Of a DNA stretch of 64,000 bases, positions 16,870 to 25,407 are shown piece by piece. Origin of the DNA: Rhizobium sp. RU36D (GTDB lineage Bacteria; Pseudomonadota; Alphaproteobacteria; Rhizobiales; Rhizobiaceae); the NCBI RefSeq assembly GCF_900176345.1, contig NZ_FWXU01000012.1, positions 80,693-144,692 of the forward strand, read 5' to 3'. The notes under the pieces are model-generated. The model was given only the letters and a program-made list of their open reading frames with translations. It was not told the origin of the DNA and made no database searches. The translations under genes were made by a program, and so were the position numbers. Numbering within the stretch: position 1 is the stretch's first letter; each line of letters starts with the position of its first letter.

Positions 16870-17348
16870 GAGGCCACTGCCTCCGCAATGCCCAACCGGC
16901 TGCCGGCCTTGGGGCCGGGCGTCTGCACGAAGAGATCGCGCGGCGTAAACGAGATGCGCACCAGCTCCCTGTCGCTCAGCGTGCTGGAGAGTTGCAGGCG
17001 GGTCACGCCAAGCGCCCCCATGGTCGCCAGCATATCCTCGACATAGCGCGTGCCGCGGGCCTGCTCGATCGCATTGGCCGGGCGCAACTCGCTGATCAAG
17101 CCCTTGATCTGATAAGCCTCGTAGGTATCGGGTTGCACGAAGGTTGCCGAAATCGGGCTGCCGGGCAGGGCATGGGCCACAGCATCCGGCCACTGGCTGG
17201 AGGAGACCAGGAGCGTGATGCGGCCGCTATCGGCATCGAAACGCGCGCCGGTCGCGCGGCCGATCATCGGCCGATGCGCCGCATTGCGGGTGGCGATCAG
17301 CACCATCACCCGTCCCTCCAGGAAGCTTGCCACGCCCGCCTCGATCAC
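16866..17348 (-). CDS. PNPOx-like FMN-binding split-barrel protein
   Basis: A 160-residue protein, one split-barrel domain. The opening IEAGVASFLEGRVMVLIATRNAAHRPMIGRATGARF is the usual two-strand start of flavin-nucleotide-binding split barrels. The middle GLISELRPANAIEQARGTRYVEDMLATMGALGV suggests a haem- or flavin-utilisation-type helix pair. I prefer the GTG at 17348, behind a GGGGGATG stretch, over the upstream ATG at 17423, which would add a poorly coding segment. It overlaps the next gene by four bases and likely forms an obligate pair with it. Confidence 0.78.
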   Translation of the reverse strand: MIEAGVASFLEGRVMVLIATRNAAHRPMIGRATGARFDADSGRITLLVSSSQWPDAVAHALPGSPISATFVQPDTYEAYQIKGLISELRPANAIEQARGTRYVEDMLATMGALGVTRLQLSSTLSDRELVRISFTPRDLFVQTPGPKAGSRLGIAEAVAS

Positions 17349-17511
17349 CCCACATCCCCCGTTTTTTGCAATCTTAGGAAGATAGGAAAATTTTAGCAAC
17401 GCGGCTGCCGCCTTAGGATGCATTTAGGAAGCGGCGGGCAGGGCGGCGGACTATGCACCGTTTCACCACGCCGGCGGATGATCCGACCGGCCTGAACCAA
17501 CAGGAACCGCC

Positions 17512-18222
17512 ATGTCCCACCATCATCCCTCCCTCACCGATATTCCCGATCTCGCCGGCCGTTACGATCTCTACGGCGCCGTGCACAAGGGCCTGCGCAA
17601 GGCCGGCTGCGAATTGCTCATCCGCCTCGGCGCTGCCGATTTCGCCGATCAAACCGAGTGCGACGCCGTCCTCGACATCCTGCGCGGCTATGTCCTGCTT
17701 GCCGGCTCCCATGTGATGCACGAGGACGAGCATATCCACGGCATGCTGCGCGGGCGCGGCGGCTCGACCGACATCGTCGACGAGCAGCATGACGACCACC
17801 GCGCGGCCTTCGCCACCCTGGAAAAGCTGGCAGCCGATATCGAGCGCGCATCGCCGCAGGAAAAGCCCGCCCTTGGCCGCCGGCTCTATCTCGCCTTTGC
17901 CGCCTATCTCGCCGAAGACCTCGCCCATATGCACGAGGAGGAGACGGTGACGGCGCCGGCGCTGTGGGCTGGTTTCACCGATGAGGAACTGGTGGTGCTG
18001 GAAATGCGCATCATCGCCTCCATGCCGCCGGAAGAGAACATGGCCTTCATGCGCATCATGATCCCGGCCATGAACCCGGCCGAGCGCGCGGCCCTTCTGG
18101 GCGCCATGCGCAAAGGCGCACCGCCGGAGATCTTCAATGCCGTGATCGAATTCGCCGTGCGTCCGGGCCTGACGGACAGGGCCTTCGGCGACCTGGCAAA
18201 CCGGCTTCAGCTTGCGGCCTGA
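17512..18222 (+). CDS. Hemerythrin-domain protein
   Basis: A 236-residue all-helical protein. It starts MSHHHPSLTDIPDLAGRYDLY, with His near residue 25 in VHKGLRK, the pair HVMHEDEHIH near 72-80, DEQHDDHR near 92, and HMHEEETV near 142. This spacing of His and Glu in four helices fits a di-iron hemerythrin domain, used for oxygen, NO or iron sensing and storage. The C-terminal 90 residues (RIIASMPPEENMAFMRIMIPAMNP) form an extra helical region. It is divergent from the flavin split-barrel gene and 47 bases ahead of a YceI-family gene. Confidence 0.85.
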   Translation: MSHHHPSLTDIPDLAGRYDLYGAVHKGLRKAGCELLIRLGAADFADQTECDAVLDILRGYVLLAGSHVMHEDEHIHGMLRGRGGSTDIVDEQHDDHRAAFATLEKLAADIERASPQEKPALGRRLYLAFAAYLAEDLAHMHEEETVTAPALWAGFTDEELVVLEMRIIASMPPEENMAFMRIMIPAMNPAERAALLGAMRKGAPPEIFNAVIEFAVRPGLTDRAFGDLANRLQLAA

Positions 18223-18268
18223 GCCTTACCCTCCACCCTTTTTACTCTCCCATGAAAGATATAAGACC

Positions 18269-18874
18269 ATGCACAGACTTGCCTTCCTGCTTCTGCTCTC
18301 CGCCGCGGTTCCGGCCCTTGCCGCCGAGCCGCCGAAACCTGCGCCGAGCGGCAAATATATTGCCGATCCCGCCCATACCAGCCTGACCTGGAGGATCGGT
18401 CACTTCGGCCTGTCGCACTATACCGCCCGCTTCACCTCCGTCAGCGCCACGCTGGATTGGAATGCCGAAATGCCTGGCGGTTCGGCGCTGAAGGTCGATG
18501 TCGACCCCAAGTCGGTCCGCACTGATTTTCCCTTCCCCGAGGTCGAGGATTTCGACAAGAAGATCGGCACCGCGCCCGAGTTTCTCGCCGGGCAACCGAT
18601 CAGCTTCGTCGCCAAGGACATCACCATCGAGGGCGACAGGACCGGCTCGGTCACCGGCGATCTCACCTTCCGCGGTGAAACTCATCCGGTCACGCTGGAT
18701 GTCACCTTCAACGGCTCCTTTGCCGAGCATCCCATGGACAAGACGCCACGCCTTGGTTTCTCCGCCACGGGCAAGCTCCGCCGCTCCGACTGGGGCCTCG
18801 ATTTCGCCCGCCCCGCTTTGGATGACGAGGTCGAACTGCTGATCGAGACCGAGTTCCTGGTGCCAAAATCCTGA
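18269..18874 (+). CDS. YceI-family periplasmic lipid-binding protein
   Basis: A 201-residue exported protein. The signal peptide MHRLAFLLLLSAAVPALAAE is cleaved near residue 18. The mature part is the YceI lipocalin-like barrel: YIADPAHTSLTWRIGHFGLSHYTARF opens it, then FAAKDITIEG-like and GDLTFRGETHPVTLDVTFNG, and FSATGKLRRSDWGLDFA near the end. YceI proteins bind isoprenoid or amphiphilic ligands in a hydrophobic pocket. The ATG at 18269 is chosen because it opens the signal peptide; the frame upstream overlaps the hemerythrin gene. Likely co-transcribed with the hemerythrin gene. Confidence 0.92.
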   Translation: MHRLAFLLLLSAAVPALAAEPPKPAPSGKYIADPAHTSLTWRIGHFGLSHYTARFTSVSATLDWNAEMPGGSALKVDVDPKSVRTDFPFPEVEDFDKKIGTAPEFLAGQPISFVAKDITIEGDRTGSVTGDLTFRGETHPVTLDVTFNGSFAEHPMDKTPRLGFSATGKLRRSDWGLDFARPALDDEVELLIETEFLVPKS

Positions 18875-19072
18875 GCCCCCGCGCGCGGGCGCAACACCCG
18901 AACTCCCCCACCGCCTCGGCCCCGTTGCGCCCGCGCGGCCCCCGCTATCCGGCGGGTGCTGCTTACGTCTCCGACTTTGTCGGCCGTGTGACATCCGTCG
19001 CAGCCAATATCACACCATCCATGCTATCCTCTGCGCATTTCAAACCGTCGAACAATCGCTTTGAGGTTCGCC

Positions 19073-20053
19073 ATGCGTTTTGCTGCCGTGATTTCGCTTT
19101 TGCTGTTTTCCATGCTGGGTTTTCCGGCCCTGGCGCGGGATGTCGCCGGCGGCAGGGATCATGAGCTCGTCGGGCGCTATGAGGGCGCCACGATGACGCT
19201 TTACAAGATGCGCGACTACGAGGAGCAGCGCCTTCTGGTCAAGCCGATCAGGAGTGCGGATCTGCGAGCCGCCGGCCGGCGCCTGTCGGATGCCAATAGC
19301 CTGTCCATCTCAGGCAAGGCCTATCGCATCCGCTATCAGGGGCCGGCCGGACGGTCTGCGCTCGAAGTGGCGCGCAATTTCCATGCGGAGCTCAAGGCCA
19401 AGGGGTTTGAGACGCTGTTCGAATGCCGGGGGCGCGACTGCTCGGATGCCGGCGGTTCGGAACTCTATTTTGCCCTGCATGACGAAAGCCCCATGGGCAC
19501 GGGCGATATCCATTCCAGCCCCGAGAGCCAGGTGTTTGCCGCGATGAAGCTCGTGAGGCCTCAGGGCGATGTCTATGTCTCCGTCTATGTCATCGATTTT
19601 GCCAAGATGCCGGAGGTGCTGGTCGATGTCACCGAGACGCAGCCCATGGAGAATGACAAGATCGTCTTCATCGATGCGGCCGAGATGGAGCGGCAGATTG
19701 CGCAGAATGGCCGCGTCTCGCTCTATGGCATCCTCTTCGATTTCGACAAGGCCACCATCAAGCCGGAGTCCCAGCCGACGCTTGATGAGATTGTCAGCCT
19801 GCTGAAATCCGCCACCGACCTGAAGGTGGTGGTCGCCGGCCATACCGATGCCAAGGGCGGCTTCGACTACAATATCGACCTGTCGACACGCCGCGCCGAG
19901 GCGGTGGTCGCAGCCCTTGCCAGGGCCGGCATTGCCACGGCGCGGCTAAAACCCTTCGGCGTCGGCATGGCCGCTCCGGTCGCCAGCAATGACAGCGAGG
20001 CCGGCCGCGCCAAGAACCGCCGGGTGGAACTGGTCAAGGCCGACGAGCCTTAG
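19073..20053 (+). CDS. Exported protein with DUF4892-like domain and C-terminal OmpA domain
   Basis: A 326-residue protein. The signal peptide runs from MRFAAVISLLLFSMLGFPALAR, cleaved after Ala-Leu-Ala. The middle (about 30-200) has two Cys in FECRGRDCSD, probably a disulfide, and resembles DUF4892 proteins. The C-terminal 115 residues (VSLYGILFDFDKATIKPESQPTLDEI to RAKNRRVELV) are a complete OmpA/MotB peptidoglycan-binding domain, including the NRRVEL end. It would anchor to the cell wall from the periplasm or outer membrane. The ATG at 19073 (GAGG seven bases ahead) is preferred over 19061. The stop codon lies inside the terminal repeat of the 20049-20320 element. Confidence 0.87.
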   Translation: MRFAAVISLLLFSMLGFPALARDVAGGRDHELVGRYEGATMTLYKMRDYEEQRLLVKPIRSADLRAAGRRLSDANSLSISGKAYRIRYQGPAGRSALEVARNFHAELKAKGFETLFECRGRDCSDAGGSELYFALHDESPMGTGDIHSSPESQVFAAMKLVRPQGDVYVSVYVIDFAKMPEVLVDVTETQPMENDKIVFIDAAEMERQIAQNGRVSLYGILFDFDKATIKPESQPTLDEIVSLLKSATDLKVVVAGHTDAKGGFDYNIDLSTRRAEAVVAALARAGIATARLKPFGVGMAAPVASNDSEAGRAKNRRVELVKADEP

Positions 20054-20320
20054 GGTCAAAACTCAATCAGGATAGGTGTTCTGCAAGTCGCATCTTGTGC
20101 CTGAGTAGAAGGAAAGGTGCAGGAAATGCTCATCATTTTCAAACCTTTCCGACGCCCGCAGGCGCAAGACGCGACTTGCCCGAAGGGTTTGACATGATGG
20201 GCCGCCTGATCGCAAACAATGCTCGACAAGACCTTAGGGTCTTGCCTTGCGCTTGTTTGCTTCCATTCAATCCCATCATCACCAACAGAACACCTATCCT
20301 GATTGAGTTTTGGCCCTAAG
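20049..20320. mobile_element. 272-bp cruciform element with 35-bp terminal inverted repeats (MITE-like)
   Basis: The ends 20049-20083 and 20286-20320 are inverted repeats of 35 bp with one mismatch (CTTAGGG[TC]CAAAACTCAATC..). Inside are two nested hairpins. The first is GCAAGTCGC (20083-20091) with GCGACTTGC (20171-20179), plus GGAAAGGT/ACCTTTCC. The second is ATGATGGG (20194-20201) with CCCATCAT (20272-20279), plus GCAAACAA/TTGTTTGC and CAAGACC/GGTCTTG. The whole folds as a three-way junction. There is no open frame of coding character. It could be a non-autonomous transposable element or a structured RNA. The remaining gap to 20529 shows nothing clear. Confidence 0.75.
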
Positions 20321-20529
20321 CCCGTCCCGCCATTCAAGGGCTTGACATCCGCCACCAGCAGGTCCATCCGCAACACAGATGCGCCGTTCGCTGCGCATCA
20401 CTCAAGAGGAACAGGAAGATGAACCCCGACAGTCGAAGTTCGACGTCATATCACCGCGACTGACGGTCATCCCCAAGCCCTGTTTTCAAGGCGCCCGGGT
20501 GGCCTCTAGAGGTCGCCAAGGGAGTGCCC

Positions 20530-21510
20530 ATGCTGCGCAGCTATTCGCGTGAAGCCGATCACATCGTGCCCGCCGATCTGGCCACGGCCGATCAACAAAC
20601 GCTGGTCTGGTTCGATCTCGTCAACCCCACCCCGCAGGAAGACCGCGAGGTCGGCGCCCGTCTCGGGCTTGACATCCCGACCCGCGACGAGATGGAGGAA
20701 ATCGAGCTTTCCGCCCGGCTCTACCAGGAGGACGGCGCCGAGTTCATGACGGTGACGGCCTTGACCGGGCTTGATACCGACGATCCGCAGAAGACGCCCG
20801 TCACCTTCATCCTCAAGGACCAGGTGCTGGTCACCGTGCGCTATGCCGAGCCAAAACCGTTTGCCGCCTTCATCGCCCGGGCGCGGAAGGCCAATGGCCT
20901 GCATTGCACCAGCGGCGAGACGGTCATGGTCGGCATCCTGGAATCGATCATCGACCGCATGGCCGACGTGCTGGAGCGTCTGGGCAACGAGATCGATGCC
21001 GTCTCGCGCGAAGTGTTTCGCAGCAAGGTGTCCAACGTCACCAAGAAGACCCGCGACCTGCAATCGCTGATCGAGCAGATCGGCCGCAAGGGCGATTTCC
21101 TGACGGCGACGCGCGAAAGCCTGGTCACCATCTCCCGCCTCGTCGCCTATCACGCCGCGCTGGAAACGCCCGGCCGCAAGCCGCCCAAGGAAACCCGCCA
21201 GCGCATCAAACTGTTGCAGCGCGACGCGGTCTTCCTCAGCGACCATGCGCAGTTTCTCTCGGGCAAGATCAATTTCCTGCTGGATGCGACCCTGGGGCTG
21301 ATCAACCTGGAGCAGAACCAGATCATCAAGATCTTCTCCGTCGCCGCGGTGGTCTTCCTGCCACCCACCCTGGTCGCCTCGATCTACGGCATGAATTTCG
21401 ATGTCATGCCGGAGCTGAAATGGCAGATCGGCTATCCGCTCGCGCTCGGCCTGATGATCCTCTCGGCCATCATGCCCTATCTCTATTTCAAACGGCGTGG
21501 GTGGCTGTAA
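20530..21510 (+). CDS. corA: CorA-family magnesium/divalent cation transporter
   Basis: A 326-residue channel subunit, the usual CorA length. The N-terminal soluble alpha/beta domain and long stalk helix precede two transmembrane helices near the C-terminus. The first ends with the family selectivity motif Tyr-Gly-Met-Asn (IYGMNFDVMPEL), and the chain closes with basic KRRGWL. CorA forms a homopentamer in the inner membrane and takes up Mg2+, and sometimes Co2+ or Ni2+. The ATG at 20530 has AAGGGA upstream; a GTG two codons earlier is an unlikely alternative. It stands alone. Confidence 0.92.
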   Translation: MLRSYSREADHIVPADLATADQQTLVWFDLVNPTPQEDREVGARLGLDIPTRDEMEEIELSARLYQEDGAEFMTVTALTGLDTDDPQKTPVTFILKDQVLVTVRYAEPKPFAAFIARARKANGLHCTSGETVMVGILESIIDRMADVLERLGNEIDAVSREVFRSKVSNVTKKTRDLQSLIEQIGRKGDFLTATRESLVTISRLVAYHAALETPGRKPPKETRQRIKLLQRDAVFLSDHAQFLSGKINFLLDATLGLINLEQNQIIKIFSVAAVVFLPPTLVASIYGMNFDVMPELKWQIGYPLALGLMILSAIMPYLYFKRRGWL

Positions 21511-21540
21511 GGGGCAGGGGGCTGAAGCTGAGAGGCGAAC

Positions 21541-21800
21541 ACCCCCCCTCTGTCCTGCCGACGTTCGGCATTGCAATCGATTCACTGGATCGATTGCTCG
21601 GCTTCGCCGACCACGCCTCACCCCCCTCAAGGGGGGAGATCGACTCGCGGTCAATGCCTCGCCATATCTGCTGCGAAGTACAGGTGGCGCGCCGAGGGTG
21701 CCGCATTTTCCCTCTGCCCCCTGTGGGAGAGGCTTCGGAGCGATGGCCGAAGGCCGGAAATCGATCCAGTGAATCGATTTCAGCGAACGGAGGCCTGAGC
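21541..21800. repeat. Composite palindromic repeats of family P, copy 3
   Basis: A CCCCCCTCTGTCCTGCCG arm at 21545 is followed by an insert (GTTCGGCATTGCAATCGATTC .. GCTTCGCCGACC), which itself contains the hairpin GCAATCGATTCACTGGATCGATTGC, and then by CCCCCCTCAAGGGGGGAGATC near 21620. The same insert appears inverted at 33920-33990. A second partial unit at 21708-21800 repeats the ATCGATCCAGTGAATCGAT palindrome. The 21511-21884 gap contains no gene. Confidence 0.7.
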
Positions 21801-21884
21801 GCGCCGTCGCGCGAAGGCAATCGAGGGCTTAGCGCAGCTAAACCTCAGATTTTGTTGGTGAGGGGAAATTGTCTCCCTCTCGCC

Positions 21885-23507
21885 TCACACCACCCGTAAC
21901 CACCCGCGATAATGCACCACCGCACCGATGCCGGGCAGCGCGATCGCCACGTCGAAGCAGAACTGGTCGCCCTCGGCCCATTCGCGTGCCTCGCTTTTCG
22001 GCGCGAGCCACAGCGGCAGCGGCAGGCCGAACATGAACCAGCGCTGCATCCGCATCCGCAGGCCGGTCTCATCGCCCTCGAGCGTGAAATGAAACCGCAG
22101 GGGGCCAAACCGCTCCACCAGGAAGTGGCCGGACTGGCTGAGTTCGCTGGAAAAGCGCCGGCCGGCGAAATCGCGGGTCCAGCGCTCGATGCCGTCTTCC
22201 TCCTCGAAGTCGACATGCAGGGCATGCTCTCCCGTCGGCGGAAAGCCGATGATGGCGCAAGCGAGGCGCGCCAGCAGCGATGTACCACGGGTCACTACCG
22301 CCCGGCCGGCGGCGCTGCCATCGCCGATCACGTCGTGCAGCGCCTGCACGGGCGCCGGCGTCCGCGCGAAATCCGCCGCCAGCACCCGACGATAGAGCGG
22401 CACATAGGTCTTTTCCGTTGTCTCGTGCCGGATCGCCAAGCCGTCAAAAGCCGGCTGGAAGTCCGCAAGCTGCAGCAGCGCCTCAGAGGATCGGGCGCCC
22501 GGCGCGATGCCTCCGTCGACAATGGCACGGGCAATCAGCGGTGCGGCGAGCGTCGGGATCTCAGGGCCGTCGCCTCTCTCTGCGATCAGCGTCCAGCGTC
22601 GCACCCGACCAGCGCCGGCCGCCACGCCCTTGACCTCGATTGCCATGGCGGAGCGATCCGATCCGAACCTCGATGTCAGCGCCTGCAGCGGCAGCAGATA
22701 GGGCGCCAGCGATACGGCGGATGTAAGCCAGCCCCAGCGCACGAACCAGCCAAGCAACCAGACGGAAAACAGCTGGAAGGAAAATTCCGGCCCGGCGCGG
22801 AATATGGTCGCGGGCCGGCCCGGCAGCCCATCGGGCACGATCTGATGGTCCGGCACGTCGGACAGGGCCACCAGCCGGCTGATCGGCTGGCTGCCGCTGA
22901 TCTCGTAGCGCTCGCGCTTCACCATCTGCCAGCCGGTCCGCACCTGCCAGCGCCGCCCCCGCCAGAGCCGAACCGGCTTGCCGACATAGCTCAGGATCGC
23001 CGCGGCCACGGAGGCGCCGGCGCTCGCCTTGCTGGAGGCGCTGAGCGCCATGCTCACGGACCGCACTGTGTCGAGACCCTCGGTCAGTTGCCGCAGCACC
23101 GCACCCGATAGCGCCGGCACGCTGGAGGCGCCGGATACCACTGCGACGCCGGCCCGTCGCGCCGCATCATCAAGCGCGCCGATGCCGAGCACAAAATCCC
23201 GTGCGTCTGCGAGGTCGATATAATGCACGCCGGCGCGGATGCAGGCCTCGGCCACGTGATAGCCGCTGCCCTGGAACGGACCGGCCGCATCGATCAGCAG
23301 CACGGGTTTTTGCGCGCGCAGCACCGAGTCGAAGTCGCCATTGCGGTCTGCAACAATGGCCACGGCACCGGGCAAAGACTGGGCCATGGCTTGCGCCTTG
23401 TCCCCATTGCGTCCTGCCACCAGCACCGTCCAGCCCTCGGCCGCCAGCCGGCGTGACAGCCGCGCGCCAAAGCCGCCATAGCCACCCAGCACCATCACGC
23501 GCGTCAC
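21885..23507 (-). CDS. Saccharopine-dehydrogenase-like protein with C-terminal DUF4166, GTG start
   Basis: A 540-residue protein. Residues 1-130 are a Rossmann fold: VMVLGGYGGFGARLSRRLAAEGWTVLVAGRN (Gly-x-Gly-x-x-Gly) and VLLIDAAGPFQGSGYHVAEACI, as in saccharopine-dehydrogenase-like reductases. The last 170 residues (PVQALHDVIGDGSAAGRAVVTRG to ALPGIGAVVHYRGWL) match the DUF4166 pattern. A hydrophobic stretch lies near 270-300. No ATG fits well; a GTG at 23507 overlaps the stop of the preceding DCC gene by four bases (GTGA). The two form an operon and probably act together. The substrate is unknown. Confidence 0.85.
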   Translation of the reverse strand: MTRVMVLGGYGGFGARLSRRLAAEGWTVLVAGRNGDKAQAMAQSLPGAVAIVADRNGDFDSVLRAQKPVLLIDAAGPFQGSGYHVAEACIRAGVHYIDLADARDFVLGIGALDDAARRAGVAVVSGASSVPALSGAVLRQLTEGLDTVRSVSMALSASSKASAGASVAAAILSYVGKPVRLWRGRRWQVRTGWQMVKRERYEISGSQPISRLVALSDVPDHQIVPDGLPGRPATIFRAGPEFSFQLFSVWLLGWFVRWGWLTSAVSLAPYLLPLQALTSRFGSDRSAMAIEVKGVAAGAGRVRRWTLIAERGDGPEIPTLAAPLIARAIVDGGIAPGARSSEALLQLADFQPAFDGLAIRHETTEKTYVPLYRRVLAADFARTPAPVQALHDVIGDGSAAGRAVVTRGTSLLARLACAIIGFPPTGEHALHVDFEEEDGIERWTRDFAGRRFSSELSQSGHFLVERFGPLRFHFTLEGDETGLRMRMQRWFMFGLPLPLWLAPKSEAREWAEGDQFCFDVAIALPGIGAVVHYRGWLRVV

Positions 23508-23923
23508 AAAATCCGCTCCCGGTCGGCGGGGGAGGGCAGCCAGCAGGTCTCCCGCCGGCCGAACAGGCGGTAGCGGTTGCGGGCAATCATGCGGTAGACC
23601 GGATCGCGCAGCGCCCGCGGCACCACGCGCAACACAGCCATCAGCCGCCACGGCCAGCCGAGCCCGGCATAGATGGAAAGCACCGCATCGCTGTCGCGCA
23701 GCGCCGTGTCGCCATCCACCACCACAAGGCTTTCGGGATTGTCGGGATTGATGCCAAGCCGTCGATAGATCGAAGCGCCCACATCCCCCTGCATCGAGGC
23801 CAGCCGGAAGCGCCGCGCCTTGTCATGCCGCAGCACGAATTGCGCATTGGCCGAGCAGAGCACGCACAGCGCATCGAAAACGATGATCGGGCCGTCGGAT
23901 GGGGGTGGTGTGGGACCGGACAA
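23504..23923 (-). CDS. DCC-type thiol-disulfide oxidoreductase family protein (DUF393), TTG start
   Basis: A 139-residue thioredoxin-fold-like protein. The family signature is near the N-terminus: IIVFDALCVLCSANAQFVLRHD, with Asp and Cys-x-x-Cys (the DCC motif). A second conserved region DGDTALRDSDAVLSIYAGLG follows. These small proteins are thought to do thiol-disulfide exchange, although no substrate is established. No ATG precedes the DCC motif. The TTG at 23923, with CGAGG six bases ahead, is the best start. It is the first gene of a two-gene operon. Confidence 0.85.
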   Translation of the reverse strand: MSGPTPPPSDGPIIVFDALCVLCSANAQFVLRHDKARRFRLASMQGDVGASIYRRLGINPDNPESLVVVDGDTALRDSDAVLSIYAGLGWPWRLMAVLRVVPRALRDPVYRMIARNRYRLFGRRETCWLPSPADRERIL

Positions 23924-24083
23924 GGCAGCCTCGGCTGAAGGACGAAAGACCGGACCAGCCTACTGCATAATTTCCTGAACCGGAATCGATTCAAAGTGAA
24001 AAATAGGCAGCAGATAGAAAGCGCTACAGCGAGCCTTTGTGCGCCCAATTCGGCGCACGGCGCTGTAGCAGTCACGAACGAAA

Positions 24084-24125
24084 AGCGGTAGGCCCGACCG
24101 CCGCCGCCAGGTCGGGCCTACCGCT
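24084..24125 (-). terminator. Strong rho-independent terminator of the PAS gene
   Basis: AGCGGTAGGCCCGACC (24084-24099) and GGTCGGGCCTACCGCT (24110-24125) form a perfect 16-pair stem. Read on the minus strand, it is followed by TTTTCG and lies five bases past the stop of the PAS gene. Confidence 0.85.
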
Positions 24126-24129
24126 CCGC

Positions 24130-24696
24130 TCAATGCCGCGTCAGGGGCACGGCATCGACCAGGGCCGATCGCAGCGCATCGGAAAGCGCTGTGATGGTGT
24201 CTTCATCATTGCGCGTCCTGGCGATTTCCAGGGCCAGCAGACAGTGGTGCAGCAGGGGGTCGATGGCGATCTCGTCCTCGTCCAGGACCTCCGCTTCCAC
24301 CGGCACGCCGGCGGATGCCACCATCATGCCCGAGCAATACAGGGGCGTGCCGTGTTCGTCGCGAAAACAGGCGCCGAAACCGGAGACCGCGACGCAGGTG
24401 CCGTCAGGCCGGCAGACGCGATAGTCTTCCTGGAAGGGCACGCCGGTCTTCAGCATATCTTCGACGGCCTCGGCAAAACGCACGACGTCATCGGGATGAA
24501 TGCGGGCGCGAAAGGCAGCCCGTGGCAGGCCGGATTTCGTCTCCGCCGCCGAGAAGCCGAACAGCGCCGCTGCCGCCGCATCCGCATAGAAGGTGTCGCT
24601 TTGGATGACCCAGGTAAACACGCCTGACGCCGACTGTTCCGCCGAGATTTCCTGCGGCGGTAAATTCTCTGCAATGTCGTTTTCGTAGCTCTTCAC
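24130..24696 (-). CDS. PAS-domain protein, GTG start
   Basis: A 188-residue soluble protein that is essentially one PAS domain of the PAS_3 type: ASGVFTWVIQSDTFYADAAAAALFGF, then RARIHPDDVVRFAEAVEDML, then FQEDYRVCRPDGTCVAVSGFGACFRDEHGTPLYCSGMMV. The C-terminal 55 residues are an acidic helix pair (DEDEIAIDPLLHHCLLALEIARTRN). There is no kinase, GGDEF or HTH output, so it probably works by protein contact. The GTG at 24696 has GGAGA upstream. It is followed by a strong terminator and is monocistronic. Confidence 0.82.
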   Translation of the reverse strand: MKSYENDIAENLPPQEISAEQSASGVFTWVIQSDTFYADAAAAALFGFSAAETKSGLPRAAFRARIHPDDVVRFAEAVEDMLKTGVPFQEDYRVCRPDGTCVAVSGFGACFRDEHGTPLYCSGMMVASAGVPVEAEVLDEDEIAIDPLLHHCLLALEIARTRNDEDTITALSDALRSALVDAVPLTRH

Positions 24697-24851
24697 GTCA
24701 GTCTCTCCGCACCCAAGGCAAAGTCGCTTTGTGACAGCAATATTACCATGGATGGTTGTGGAGGAATTTGATCGAACGCAAATTCGAAGCGGTTTTAGCG
24801 AGCCCCCGGCGAAAGTCTAATATTAACGCTTGCAACCGCTGCGGCGAGCGT

Positions 24852-25235
24852 TCAGCCCGCACCCACCAGCGCCCCGATTGTGCCGCCCACCAGCAGGATC
24901 AGCCCGATGATCGCGGTGAGTGCCGCACCCCGCCCGCGGCGCTTGGCGTCGGCATAATATTCCACGGCATAGAGCGCGCGAGCCCCCGTCCAGCACAGGC
25001 CAAGAAAGCCGGCGATCGGGTCGGAGACATAGTAGCCGAAGATCCAGAGCGATGGCAGGAAGGCGACAAGGTGCTCCACGGTGTTCTGCTGCACCCGGAA
25101 GATCCGCTCGAACTGCGCATTACCCGTGGTGCGCGGCGCCTCGATGCCGAAGGTCTTGCGAGCCCGCCCCACCTTGATCATCAGCCAGACATAGGTGATC
25201 AGCGCGGAAAAGGTGGCAAGGACGGTAAAGCGCAT
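24852..25235 (-). CDS. MAPEG-family membrane protein
   Basis: A 127-residue protein with four predicted transmembrane helices, the usual MAPEG size (membrane-associated proteins in eicosanoid and glutathione metabolism). The family motif is in the second half of the first loop: RTTGNAQFERIFRVQQNTVEHLVAFLPSLWIFGYY, with Asn-x-x-Glu and Arg residues that bind glutathione in eukaryotic members. Bacterial homologues are inner-membrane proteins of uncertain activity, possibly glutathione transferases or peroxidases. It stands alone. Confidence 0.9.
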   Translation of the reverse strand: MRFTVLATFSALITYVWLMIKVGRARKTFGIEAPRTTGNAQFERIFRVQQNTVEHLVAFLPSLWIFGYYVSDPIAGFLGLCWTGARALYAVEYYADAKRRGRGAALTAIIGLILLVGGTIGALVGAG

Positions 25236-25407
25236 GCTGGCTCCCAGGGCGTAAAATCAGGCATCAAATCAGGGCGCCAAAGGGTTAGGCGATGCGTCGG
25301 GCCGGCGCAATACCGGTCGCGCCTTGCGGGGTGTCCGCCTTAGCCGGCTTGTCTCCCGGCGTGATTTCCCGCATGATACGGGTCATGATTTGCTGTTGTC
25401 TTCCGGC

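Noticed and set aside
24001..24083. GCGCTACAGC / GCTGTAGC inverted sequence beyond the PAS terminator
   Set aside because: Likely a second hairpin or the DCC promoter region. No clear function or start signal could be assigned.
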